DNA of 64,000 nucleotides, taken from assembly GCA_036734105.1 (NCBI GenBank), contig DAIMZH010000001.1:62001-126000 (forward strand), read 5' to 3'. The notes beneath the pieces are model-generated. The model saw only the letters and a list, made by a program, of their open reading frames with translations. It ran no database searches and was not told where the DNA came from. Each line of letters opens with the position of its first letter. Within the stretch, counting starts at the first letter, position 1. Source of the stretch: Azoarcus_F sp036734105 (GTDB lineage Bacteria; Pseudomonadota; Gammaproteobacteria; Burkholderiales; Rhodocyclaceae). This document shows, piece by piece, positions 33,395 through 42,020 of the stretch. Position numbers and translations under genes: made by a program.

Positions 33395-34792
33395 TCAGAT
33401 AAAACGACGTAGTCGCCTCAAGGTCCGGTCACGGCCCAAAACCTCCAGCACCGCGTCAATTGAAGGTGTCTGAGTCACACCGAGCAACGAAACTCTAAGC
33501 GGAATGGCCACCTGCGGCATCTTCACGCCAAGTGCTGCCATGGTCTGTTTGATGGCTTGACTCAACGCGGCTTGATTCCAATCGGCGTCTTGCAGACGTG
33601 CTTCGAGGTCCGACAATGCGGCACGAGCCGCGTCGGTCAGATGCTTGTCAATCAAGTCCTGAGACGCTGTGGGGTCGGCAATGAAAAGCTCGGCTGAGTC
33701 TGCCAGCTCGTTGAGGTTGCCAACGCGATCCTTGTACAAAGCAACGACACGCGACAGTTGCGGACCAAGCTCAGGGTTAACACCCCGACTCGCCAAACGG
33801 TTTGCAAGGTCGGCGGCGAGGAGTTGGTCATCGGCGTGACGGATGTAGTGCGCGTTCAGCCAGTTAAGTTTTTCGGTGTTGAACTGAGCAGCCGACGGCG
33901 TGATGTGGTCCAGGTCAAACCACTCGACAAACTGCTGGCGGCTGAAGATCTCCTCATCACCGTGACTCCAGCCCAGGCGCGCCAGATAGTTGATGACCGC
34001 CTCGGGCAGATAGCCATCCTCGTGAAACTGCATCACGCTCACTGCCCCGTGTCGTTTTGACAGCTTGGTGCCGTCATCCCCCAAAATCATCGACAGATGT
34101 GCAAACACCGGCGGCGTGGCCCCGAGCGCACGCATGATGTTGATCTGACGTGGTGTGTTGTTAACATGGTCGTCACCACGAATAACATGCGTTATCTTCA
34201 TGTCAATATCATCTACCACAACACAGAAGTTGTAAGTCGGCGTGCCATCGCCGCGTGCGACGATCAAGTCATCCAGTTCCGAGTTGGCAAACTCAATGCG
34301 ACCTTTCACTTGGTCGTTCCACGCCACGCTGCCATCAACCGGGTTGCGAAAACGGACTACTGGCAAAATACCCTCAGGCTTTGCCGGCAACACTTTGCCT
34401 GGCTCAGGACGCCAACGCCCGTCGTAACGAGGCTTCTCACCGCGGGCTCTTTGGGCCTCCCGCATTTCATCGAGTTCGGCCGGGCTGGCGTAGCAGTAAT
34501 AGGCACTACCCGCCGCGAGCATGTCGGCGATCACCACCTTGTAGCGCTCCATGCGCTGCATCTGATAAAAAGGCCCCTCGTCGGCATCAAGCCCCAGCCA
34601 GGTCATGCCATCCAGAATGGCCCGCACCGCTTCCGGTGTGGAGCGTTCGACATCGGTATCCTCTATACGCAGCACAAATGTGCCGCCGTGCCGACGGGCA
34701 TAAGCCCAACTGAAAAGCGCGGTTCTAGCGCCCCCGATATGCAGATAACCGGTTGGGCTGGGCGCGAAACGGGTGCGGACAGTCGTGGACAT
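33395..34792 (-). CDS. gltX: Glutamyl-tRNA synthetase
   Basis: Charges tRNA-Glu. From the ATG at 34792 the product is 465 residues, the usual size. It begins TTVRTRFAPSPTGYLHIGGA with the class I HIGH-type motif. The KMSKS-type motif is KLSKRHGAVSVMQF near residue 240. The frame is open upstream to 35044, but that extension crosses the tRNA-Val gene and its terminator and is rejected. It is transcribed in the same direction as the tRNA just upstream, with a terminator between them. Confidence 0.97.
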   Translation of the reverse strand: MSTTVRTRFAPSPTGYLHIGGARTALFSWAYARRHGGTFVLRIEDTDVERSTPEAVRAILDGMTWLGLDADEGPFYQMQRMERYKVVIADMLAAGSAYYCYASPAELDEMREAQRARGEKPRYDGRWRPEPGKVLPAKPEGILPVVRFRNPVDGSVAWNDQVKGRIEFANSELDDLIVARGDGTPTYNFCVVVDDIDMKITHVIRGDDHVNNTPRQINIMRALGATPPVFAHLSMILGDDGTKLSKRHGAVSVMQFHEDGYLPEAVINYLARLGWSHGDEEIFSRQQFVEWFDLDHITPSAAQFNTEKLNWLNAHYIRHADDQLLAADLANRLASRGVNPELGPQLSRVVALYKDRVGNLNELADSAELFIADPTASQDLIDKHLTDAARAALSDLEARLQDADWNQAALSQAIKQTMAALGVKMPQVAIPLRVSLLGVTQTPSIDAVLEVLGRDRTLRRLRRFI

Positions 34793-34830
34793 CGGGTCTG
34801 ACCTTTGAGCGAAGATTCTGGAAACCGGAA

Positions 34831-34863
34831 AAACAAAAAACCCCGGAGCGCAATGCTGCGGGG
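34831..34863 (-). terminator. Rho-independent terminator after tRNA-Val
   Basis: On the minus strand CCCCG and an inner AGC stem form a 23-base hairpin (34841-34863), followed by six Ts and a further T-rich stretch. It ends the tRNA transcript 10 bases after the CCA end and before gltX. Confidence 0.85.
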
Positions 34864-34872
34864 CTTGATGTC

Positions 34873-34947
34873 TGGTGGGCGGTACTGGGATCGAACCAGT
34901 GACCCCTGCCGTGTGAAGGCAGTGCTCTACCGCTGAGCTAACCGCCC
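34873..34947 (-). tRNA. tRNA-Val (anticodon CAC)
   Basis: A 75-base gene with a seven-pair acceptor stem (GGGCGGT / ACCGCCC), D-loop GCTCAGCGGTAGAGC, and anticodon stem CTGCC/GGCAG around loop TTCACAC, giving anticodon CAC for GTG codons. The T-loop is GGTTCGATCCC, and the 3' end is genomically encoded A-CCA. Confidence 0.95.
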
Positions 34948-35330
34948 CTGTAGAAAGAGGCGAATTATATGGAGGTCGGCTCGAAGCTGTCAAGATTTTT
35001 GCCATTTTTGGCCCAACTGGCGGACGGTAGATGTCTTTCGGCATCTTTTCACCGATAAAACCTGTGTTTCAGCCGGAAAGCGCCTTGCAGCAAGACCTTC
35101 GCTGTCGCCTGTTTGGATCGTTCATGAACTCGACTGCAGATATGCCTTACCATGAGATGTGTTAAAAAAATCAATGAACTCCAGTGATCATGTGGTCCGT
35201 GTTTTCAGATGTCACACAATGAAGTAGCATGTTCCGGATCCTGTCGAAATTGCACGCACGTTCACGCATTGCGAAACCGGGTTGGCCAGCACACAAACCG
35301 TCATAACAATCCAGAAGAGTCACAACAGAA
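34948..35330. other. Intergenic region between tRNA-Val and the GGDEF/EAL gene
   Basis: About 380 bases, AT-richer than average, that must carry the tRNA promoter (minus) and the promoter of the sensor gene (plus). No open frame, repeat or strong hairpin was recognised. Confidence 0.5.
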
Positions 35331-38300
35331 ATGGCAAAACTTCAGCGCAGACGCCTCACCTGGCCTGAAGGGTCTGGCCTGAAACCATGGAGCATCTGGG
35401 CACGGCTCACCTTTTTTGCTGTGTGCCTGCTCCTGCCAATCTCTTTCAGCCTCGCTGACTCCCGGCTTGTACTCACCCCCGAGGAGCGCGCGTTCCTCAA
35501 CCGCGACACGCCCTTCATCTTCGTCAGTCAAACCAACTACCCGCCCTTTGAGTTCGTCGACAGCTCAGGCGAACGGCAAGGCATCATGGTCGAACTGGCA
35601 CGCTGGCTTGCAACCGAAGTCGGTTTTCATGCGGTATTCACCGACACCACCTTCAAGCAGGCCCAGGAGAACATCCTTGACGGCAAAGCCGACGTTCTGA
35701 CCAGCCTGTTTTACAGTGAAGCAAGAGACCAGCGCTTTGACTTTACGAGCATCGTGTTTGACGTACCGGCGTCGATCTTCGTCAAGGTTGATCGACCGGA
35801 TATCGTGCTACTGGAGCATCTCAACGACAAACGCATTGCCATGCAACGTGGTGACTATGCAGCCGACTTCCTCCAAACCAAAGGAATCAGCTATACACCG
35901 ATACTCGTGGATGACTTTGCCTCAGCCGCCAACGCCGTCATATCCGGCAATGCCGATCTGCTGATTGGCGATGAGCAAATCGTGCTCTTCCATCTCTATC
36001 GCAACAATCTTCATCCCTTTCTCAAGATTAGCGGCGAACCCCTTTATGTCGGAAAAAACGCGATGGCAGTCAAAGAAGGCGAACACCTTCTGCAATCGGT
36101 GCTCCACAAGGGAATTGCACACGCCAGACACACTGGCACACTAGACCGGCTGACCAACAAGTGGATCGGCACTGCACTGCCCTCCCCCACACCAAAGTGG
36201 AAACTGCTATGGCCTTATGCCCTGTTCAGCCTCGCGCTGTTGCTGATTGCCTTCATCTGGAACCACTATCTCAGGCTGGCGGTGCTGAAACGCACCGCCG
36301 CCCTGACTGACAGCGAACGTCGCTTGCGCGACATTCTCGAGGGCACACAGGCGGGCACCTGGGAACTCGACCTCATCAGCAAGAAGATTTCGATCAACGA
36401 ATTCTGGGCAGAGATGCTCGGTTACACGCTGGACGAACTCGCCCCATTCGATGAAACCAGACGCCAGTCCTTGATTCACCCCGAAGACCTCCCCGGCGCA
36501 AACCGGCAACTCAGGGATCACCTGTTCGGGCTGTCGGAGCATTATTCGTGCGAAATACGCATGAAGCACAAAAATGGACATTGGGTCTGGATTCTGGAGC
36601 GCGCTCAGGTTACCAGCTTCTCCAAGAACGGCGACCCACAGAAAGTGTCGGGCACGCACCTTGACATCAGCATCAGCAAGCAACACGAAGAAGAGCTTCA
36701 GGTCACAGCAAGCGTGTTCAAGGCAGCTCGCGAAGGCATTACCATCACCAGCCCGGACGGTACAATCATCGCGGTTAATGACGCCTTCACTCGCATCACC
36801 GGCTATTCGCGTGCCGAAGCCATCGGCCAGAACCCGCGAATACTCAAATCCCACCGCCAGGATGGCACTTTTTATGCAGATTTCTGGAAAAAACTGCTCG
36901 AATCCGGCAGTTGGGCAGGCGAGCTGTGGAATCAACGAAAAAACGGCGACGTATATCCTTCCATGCTCACCGTCACCTCCGTCAGAAACGCGCAGGCAAA
37001 GCCCACGCACTTTGTCGGTGTGTTCTCCGACATCAGCCATCAAAAGAACTACGAAACACGGCTTGAGCAGATGGCCTATTACGACGAGCTCACCGGCCTG
37101 CCCAATCGGTCTTTGCTGGTTGACAGGCTTAAGCAGGCGTTGACCCGGGCACGGCGCCACGGTGGCTGCGTGATTGTGGCCTACATAGACCTCGACGGCT
37201 TCAAAGAGATCAACGACACTCACGGCCACGAAGCCGGCGATCAGGTACTCACAGAAACCGCCGCCCGACTGGTCAGCACCATGCGTGAAGAGGATACCGT
37301 CGCCCGATTTGGAGGTGACGAGTTTGTCATCGTACTGTCCGAACGCAGCGACGCCAGCCAATTGCCACTGATCATGTCACGACTCATAGCCCGGATCTGC
37401 GAACCTATCCTGCTGGAGGACGAGAGCACGGTTCAAGTTTCGGCCAGTATCGGGATCGTGCAGCAACCACCCGATGGGGAACTCGAAGCCGATCTGTTGA
37501 TTCGGCAAGCCGATCAGGCCATGTACCAAGCCAAACAGGCCGGACGCAATCGCTATCACCTGTTTGACGCGGAACACGAACTTGCTGTCGCTGGCCAGCA
37601 CAAGCTGATCGAACGAATACGCGAAGGCTTGCAAGGCAACGAGTTTGCTCTGCACTATCAGCCCAAGGTCAATATGCGTTCTGGAGAGATCATCGGTGTC
37701 GAGGCTCTTGCCCGGTGGCACCACCCGGAATCGGGTCTGCTGCCACCGGCTGCTTTCCTGCCTGTCATGCAGGGACACTTTGTGGCTGTCGAATTTGGTC
37801 GCTGGGTTCTCAACTCGGCAGCGCGTCAAGCAGCACAATGGCGACGCGCTGGCCGCCACATCGGCGTCAGCGTCAACATAGATGCCATTCACCTGCAGCA
37901 ACCAGACTTTGTCAGCGAGCTCGAAAAACTCCTCGCACAATACCCAGAGATTCAGGACGACGGCCTCGAAATCGAGATACTCGAAACCAGTGCGCTTGAA
38001 GATGTCGATCGCGCGGTGGCCGTCATCGAGTCCTGCAAGCGAATCGGCATTGCAGTCGCGCTGGATGATTTCGGCACCGGCTACTCCTCGCTCAGCTATC
38101 TCAGACGACTTCCATTCAGCACACTCAAGGTCGACAAGAGCTTTGTCCGCGACATGCTTGCCAACCCGGAAGACCTCGCCATTCTGGAAAGCATCCTGGG
38201 TTTGTCCGAGTCGTTCAGGCTACCAGTTGTCGCTGAGGGTGTCGAAACCAGTGAACACGGCACCACCCTGCTTGCCCTTGGTTGCGACCTTGCGCAGGGT

Positions 38301-38732
38301 TACGCCATTGCCCGCCCCATGCCCGCTGCCGAACTGAATGACTGGCTGGATTGCTGGCAACCGGATGCAGACTGGATCAACCAGGCGCGGTTGTCGCGTG
38401 ACCAACTCGGTGGATTGCGCGCACTGGTCGACCTTCGAACCTGCTACGCAAGCGCATCCCTGCCAGAGCGGTTTGACATGAGCTGCTCAAATTGCCGCTT
38501 CGCAAACTGGATCCAGAACCTTGACCAAACCGGACTCTCAGAGCATGCTCAGAACGCGGCATCCGACATGATCCAGCAACAACACAAGTACGAAGCCTGC
38601 AGAGCTCATCTGATCGACTTGATCAGACAGGTATCACCAGAGCCGGAAATCGAAGCGGCACGCAGTGACCTCGATCACGCCTACCGCAAGCAACTCGAAG
38701 CAGTACGCAATAGGGTTGGACTGAATGGCTGA
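35331..38732 (+). CDS. Periplasmic-sensor c-di-GMP cyclase/phosphodiesterase (SBP-PAS-PAS-GGDEF-EAL)
   Basis: A 1133-residue membrane regulator of cyclic-di-GMP. In order: signal/anchor (about 22-44), a solute-binding-protein family 3 domain (about 48-275), a membrane helix (about 288-306), PAS domains at about 325-450 and 455-575, GGDEF (about 585-745), EAL (about 765-1010) and a C-terminal helical tail (1020-1133). The cyclase motif is intact (ARFGGDEFVIVL), with the inhibitory RxxD site (REED) five residues before it. The EAL half keeps EAL, LETS, DDFGTGYSS, KVDKSFV and AEGVET, so both activities look possible. The tail, with CSNCRFANW and HKYEACRAH, recalls a zinc-binding CZB domain, but weakly. 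The binding domain suggests an amino-acid-like ligand. Confidence 0.9.
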   Translation: MAKLQRRRLTWPEGSGLKPWSIWARLTFFAVCLLLPISFSLADSRLVLTPEERAFLNRDTPFIFVSQTNYPPFEFVDSSGERQGIMVELARWLATEVGFHAVFTDTTFKQAQENILDGKADVLTSLFYSEARDQRFDFTSIVFDVPASIFVKVDRPDIVLLEHLNDKRIAMQRGDYAADFLQTKGISYTPILVDDFASAANAVISGNADLLIGDEQIVLFHLYRNNLHPFLKISGEPLYVGKNAMAVKEGEHLLQSVLHKGIAHARHTGTLDRLTNKWIGTALPSPTPKWKLLWPYALFSLALLLIAFIWNHYLRLAVLKRTAALTDSERRLRDILEGTQAGTWELDLISKKISINEFWAEMLGYTLDELAPFDETRRQSLIHPEDLPGANRQLRDHLFGLSEHYSCEIRMKHKNGHWVWILERAQVTSFSKNGDPQKVSGTHLDISISKQHEEELQVTASVFKAAREGITITSPDGTIIAVNDAFTRITGYSRAEAIGQNPRILKSHRQDGTFYADFWKKLLESGSWAGELWNQRKNGDVYPSMLTVTSVRNAQAKPTHFVGVFSDISHQKNYETRLEQMAYYDELTGLPNRSLLVDRLKQALTRARRHGGCVIVAYIDLDGFKEINDTHGHEAGDQVLTETAARLVSTMREEDTVARFGGDEFVIVLSERSDASQLPLIMSRLIARICEPILLEDESTVQVSASIGIVQQPPDGELEADLLIRQADQAMYQAKQAGRNRYHLFDAEHELAVAGQHKLIERIREGLQGNEFALHYQPKVNMRSGEIIGVEALARWHHPESGLLPPAAFLPVMQGHFVAVEFGRWVLNSAARQAAQWRRAGRHIGVSVNIDAIHLQQPDFVSELEKLLAQYPEIQDDGLEIEILETSALEDVDRAVAVIESCKRIGIAVALDDFGTGYSSLSYLRRLPFSTLKVDKSFVRDMLANPEDLAILESILGLSESFRLPVVAEGVETSEHGTTLLALGCDLAQGYAIARPMPAAELNDWLDCWQPDADWINQARLSRDQLGGLRALVDLRTCYASASLPERFDMSCSNCRFANWIQNLDQTGLSEHAQNAASDMIQQQHKYEACRAHLIDLIRQVSPEPEIEAARSDLDHAYRKQLEAVRNRVGLNG

Positions 38733-39013
38733 TCATTCCGACCAGCTAGGCCTTGGACCAGGAGGCTGCATGAAGTCGGCTGCAGTGGCGCAGGAGCGGG
38801 TCTATCAGTTCGGCAGATATCGATCGACCGTCTGATGTCACGACATTCCATCCATGCTTGGCGTCTTAACAAGCCAAGAGAGCAGTGCCGCGAGTTGCTA
38901 GAGTCAGTTCAAAGCCCCGACACACTACCCGCGGTCATGCCGTCGTTAAGCCAAGTCACTTGGCGCCGCCTGCTTGGTTGATGGTTTTGACATTAATGGC
39001 AAAACTTGACTGA
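38733..39013. repeat. Non-coding gap with a perfect palindrome
   Basis: No gene is recognised in this 281-base convergent gap. At 38950-38964 the arms GCCAAGT and ACTTGGC flank a single base, 50 bases past the ABC-F stop on the minus strand. There is no T-run. A second short pair TTGGC/GCCAA lies near 38858-38877. Confidence 0.4.
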
Positions 39014-40696
39014 CTATGCTGCACGCTTTTCCCGGGGCACAGCCGCAGCTTCGCGCGAGCGCCGCGCCTCATCAAGCAAATAGCGCTGGTAGTCGTCCAG
39101 GTCGCCGTCGAAAGGCTCGATGCCGCCATGCGCCACCAGCCAGAACTCGTCGCACACCGCGCGCAGCAAAGCGCGATCATGGCTAACCAGCATCACCGTG
39201 CCTTCAAACTCGTTCAGCGCCACACTCAGCGCCTCGCGCGTGGACAGGTCGAGGTGGTTGGTCGGCTCGTCTAGCAGCAACAGGTTGGGGCGCTGCCACA
39301 CGATCATGCACAACACCAGACGCGCCTTCTCGCCACCGCTCATCGTGCCCACCGGCTGCTTGACCATGTCGCCGTTGAAGTTGAAGGTACCCAGAAAATT
39401 GCGCAAATCCTGCTCGCGTCCGCTGATCGCCCCGCCGCGCACACTCGCCATGGTTTCCTTGGCGAGCCGGATCATGTGCTCAAGCGGATTGTCCTCGGGG
39501 CGCAGCACATCAAGCTCCTGTTGCGCAAAATAACCAATGTTCAGCCCGCGCCCTTCGACTACCTCACCATTGATCGCATCCAGCGCATGCGCGATGGTCT
39601 TGACCAGCGTAGACTTTCCCTGCCCGTTGGCACCGAGTATGCCGATACGCTGGCCGGCATATACCGAGCGGTTGATGTTGCGCACGATGACTGTGGGCTC
39701 CGTGCCGACGGGTGCGTCCGGCGCAGGCGCGTAGCCAAAGCTCACGTTCTTCATCGACAGCATCGGGTTGGGCAGGTTGGCCGGTTCCTCGAACTCGAAC
39801 GTGAACTCGGCGTCCGCGAGCACCGGCGCGATGCGCTCCATACGCTCCAGCGCCTTGACCCGGCTTTGCGCCTGCTTGGCCTTGCTGGCCTTGGCCTTGA
39901 AGCGATTGATGAACTTTTGCAGGTGCGCGATCTTATCCTGCTGCTTGGCCAGCGCCGACTGCTGCAGCGCCAGTTGCTCGGCGCGCATGTCCTCGAACGC
40001 GCTGTAATTGCCGCCGTAGCGCACCAGCCGGGCGTTGTCGATATGCACCGTCACCTGAGTCACCGCGTCGAGAAACTCGCGGTCGTGGCTGATCACGATG
40101 AGGGTGCCCGCGTAGCGCTTGAGCCACGCCTCCAGCCACACCAGCGCATCCAGGTCGAGGTGGTTGGTTGGCTCATCGAGCAGTAGCAGATCAGACGGGC
40201 ACATCAACGCCCGCGCAAGTTGCAGGCGCATGCGCCAGCCGCCGGAGAAACTATTGACTGGGTTCGTGAGTTCTGCAGACTTGAAACCGAGCCCGAGAAT
40301 CAGCGCCTGCGCACGTGCTTCTGCGTCGTGTGCGCCGGCATCGTGCAGCGCCATATAGGCGTGCGCCATGCGCATGCCGTCGTCGCTGGCCTCGGCGGCA
40401 TCCACCTCCGCCTGCGCAGCCAGCAACAGCGTGTCGCCGTCGATGACAAACTCTGTTGCGCTTTGCGCGGTCTCGGGCATGTCCTGGGCAACCTGCGCCA
40501 TGCGCCACTGGCTCGGGATGGAATAATCACCCGCGTCCTCGTGCAGCGTGCCGTTGAGCAGCCCGAACAGCGTGGACTTTCCGGCACCGTTGCGGCCGAC
40601 CAAGCCGACGTTCTCGCCGGTATTAAGCACCACCGACGTGTTGTCCAGCAGCACTTTGGCGCCGCGGCGCAGGGTGACATTCTTGAGGGTGATCAT
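39014..40696 (-). CDS. ABC-F family ATPase (YheS/Uup-like)
   Basis: A soluble double-ATPase of the ABC-F class, whose members act on ribosomes. The two domains have Walker A GRNGAGKST and GANGQGKST, signatures FSGGWRMRLQLARAL and MSGGEKARLVLCM, and LLLLDEPTNHLD twice. The linker is a charged helical segment (FINRFKAKASKAKQAQSRVK). At 560 residues it is shorter than E. coli YheS (637) and lacks most of the usual C-terminal extension, ending soon after DLDDYQRYLL with an Arg/Ala-rich tail. A 65-codon gene precedes it by 14 bases. Confidence 0.9.
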   Translation of the reverse strand: MITLKNVTLRRGAKVLLDNTSVVLNTGENVGLVGRNGAGKSTLFGLLNGTLHEDAGDYSIPSQWRMAQVAQDMPETAQSATEFVIDGDTLLLAAQAEVDAAEASDDGMRMAHAYMALHDAGAHDAEARAQALILGLGFKSAELTNPVNSFSGGWRMRLQLARALMCPSDLLLLDEPTNHLDLDALVWLEAWLKRYAGTLIVISHDREFLDAVTQVTVHIDNARLVRYGGNYSAFEDMRAEQLALQQSALAKQQDKIAHLQKFINRFKAKASKAKQAQSRVKALERMERIAPVLADAEFTFEFEEPANLPNPMLSMKNVSFGYAPAPDAPVGTEPTVIVRNINRSVYAGQRIGILGANGQGKSTLVKTIAHALDAINGEVVEGRGLNIGYFAQQELDVLRPEDNPLEHMIRLAKETMASVRGGAISGREQDLRNFLGTFNFNGDMVKQPVGTMSGGEKARLVLCMIVWQRPNLLLLDEPTNHLDLSTREALSVALNEFEGTVMLVSHDRALLRAVCDEFWLVAHGGIEPFDGDLDDYQRYLLDEARRSREAAAVPREKRAA

Positions 40697-40710
40697 GTCT
40701 AAAACGCTCT

Positions 40711-40908
40711 CTATTTGTACTTCTTGAAAACCGCTTTCGCGTCCAGGTGCGCGCGGTCAAGCGTGCGCAGGGACGGATCGTCATCGTGAATGCAGAAAAA
40801 CTCGTCTTCCTGCGCCCGCATCACCATTGCAATCGCCACGTCGTCCTCGACATCGTACTTTTCGGTGATGAGGGTGGTAACTTCGTCCAGATATTCTTCA
40901 TAAGTCAT
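40711..40908 (-). CDS. Small acidic hypothetical protein
   Basis: A 65-residue protein rich in Asp and Glu (YEEYLDEVTTLITEKYDVED near the start, ending AHLDAKAVFKKYK). It has no signal peptide or membrane helix. GGAG lies eight bases before the ATG, and the stop is 14 bases from the ABC-F start, so the two are likely cotranscribed. No family is recognised with confidence. Confidence 0.65.
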   Translation of the reverse strand: MTYEEYLDEVTTLITEKYDVEDDVAIAMVMRAQEDEFFCIHDDDPSLRTLDRAHLDAKAVFKKYK

Positions 40909-41523
40909 GGTCGTGGCTCCAACGCCGTTAACTATTCTGCCTTCGCTGTGTCGCCGCAGTTATCTATCACCAGATGAAAGCCGCGCTTGCAGGCTCGCCC
41001 GCATGCGCGCTTGCGCGAGCCGATCGCGGCTGCGCTCAGACACCCACCAGTCGCCCTCGCACGGCTTGCATGAAAAAACATGCATTGCGGCCACTACGAT
41101 GGTCGCCGATGGCGGTCGGGGAAAAACAATCGGGCCTGAACAGTGGTCTCTTGCGATCGAAAGAAGGAGAGAATCAGCGAGACTACCGGCAGAGGGTCGA
41201 ACCCGACGGACGCCGCCGCCGGATTGCAATCAAGCTGCCGATTATCGCCTATCCACGGAGTCGATGGCGTGTGCAGTGCAGCATTGTTACGACAATTTCG
41301 CTGATCCATTCGCTCGCGCAATACGAAAACGCACACCAACGCCCTGAATTGCCCTTCAAACCCTTACACTCTCCCCCTCGTGCGCGTTCGCGCCTGACAG
41401 CGGTTTGATGCCTCCCTCCCCCGCTCTGCCCCGCGTCAAGGTGAGCGTCGCGTCACCGACTCACCACACCTCTTGCCCCCTTGTGCCCCTCGGCGCATGT
41501 CATTCCGTCATTCAAAGGTTCCG
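40909..41523. other. Long gap without a convincing gene
   Basis: About 600 bases between the divergent small-protein gene and the 41524 gene. Several short open frames exist (for example 40960-41229 minus), but none has a good ribosome site or family resemblance. A GGCTCGC/GCGAGCC stem lies near 41000-41030. It probably contains the two divergent promoters and perhaps a decayed gene. Confidence 0.45.
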
Positions 41524-42015
41524 ATGCACCCGATACACGATGTTGACCCCACGCTACTGCTGGCAATGATGATGGCCTCCAAGCGTCGCCCGGCCGAACT
41601 TGCCGAGATCATCGCAGCCATTGACCTGAGCCAGGAACCCATCCCGTCCGCCATCAAACTCACGCAAGCCTTTGCACGCCTGGCCGAACACGGCTTGATC
41701 AGTGCTACCACCGAGGGCTTCTCGCTCACGCCGGCAGCCCTCGAGGTCGTCAAACGCCTGCCCAGAAAGGCCGACACCGCAGAGCGTTTGTTCACCATTC
41801 GCGAGCGACTGCGCAGCTACGAACCCACCGCAACCGACGCCAGCATCACCCTGACCGAAGCGCAGCTCGATGCAGCCATCAGCACCTTTCGCACATCTGC
41901 GCGGCGCAGCAGCAGTGGCGGCGGCAACCAGCTCATGCCCAAACCCAAACCCAAATATGCCGACAAGCCTCCCGGCTGGCGGCGTGACAAAGCTGCCGCA
42001 CACAGGCGGGACTGA
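41524..42015 (+). CDS. Hypothetical protein with a possible winged-helix fold
   Basis: A 163-residue protein. Residues 5-90 (LLLAMMMASKRRPAELAEII ... FARLAEHGLISATTEGFSLT) have the helix-helix-wing pattern of a small DNA-binding domain, but this is impression only. The C-terminus is basic and low in complexity (KPKPKYADKPPGWRRDKAAA), as in nucleic-acid-binding tails. It ends five bases before dbpA, so an operon and a role in RNA metabolism are plausible. No known family was identified. Confidence 0.65.
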   Translation: MHPIHDVDPTLLLAMMMASKRRPAELAEIIAAIDLSQEPIPSAIKLTQAFARLAEHGLISATTEGFSLTPAALEVVKRLPRKADTAERLFTIRERLRSYEPTATDASITLTEAQLDAAISTFRTSARRSSSGGGNQLMPKPKPKYADKPPGWRRDKAAAHRRD

Positions 42016-42020
42016 CCACC

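Noticed and set aside
33386..33397. TGAGGCGCCTCA palindrome at the sbtB/gltX convergent junction
   Set aside because: Overlaps the gltX stop codon and has no loop or T-run, so chance is likely.
34793..35044. N-terminal extension of GltX by 84 residues
   Set aside because: It crosses the tRNA-Val gene and terminator; the sequence GVTGSIPVPPT is a translated tRNA, and the family start is at 34792.
36207..37361. Open frame of 384 codons on the minus strand
   Set aside because: Antisense shadow of the PAS and GGDEF regions of the large sensor protein.
40960..41229. Possible 89-codon minus-strand gene in the 41 kb gap
   Set aside because: No ribosome site, no recognisable family and Arg/Ser-rich composition; left as non-coding.
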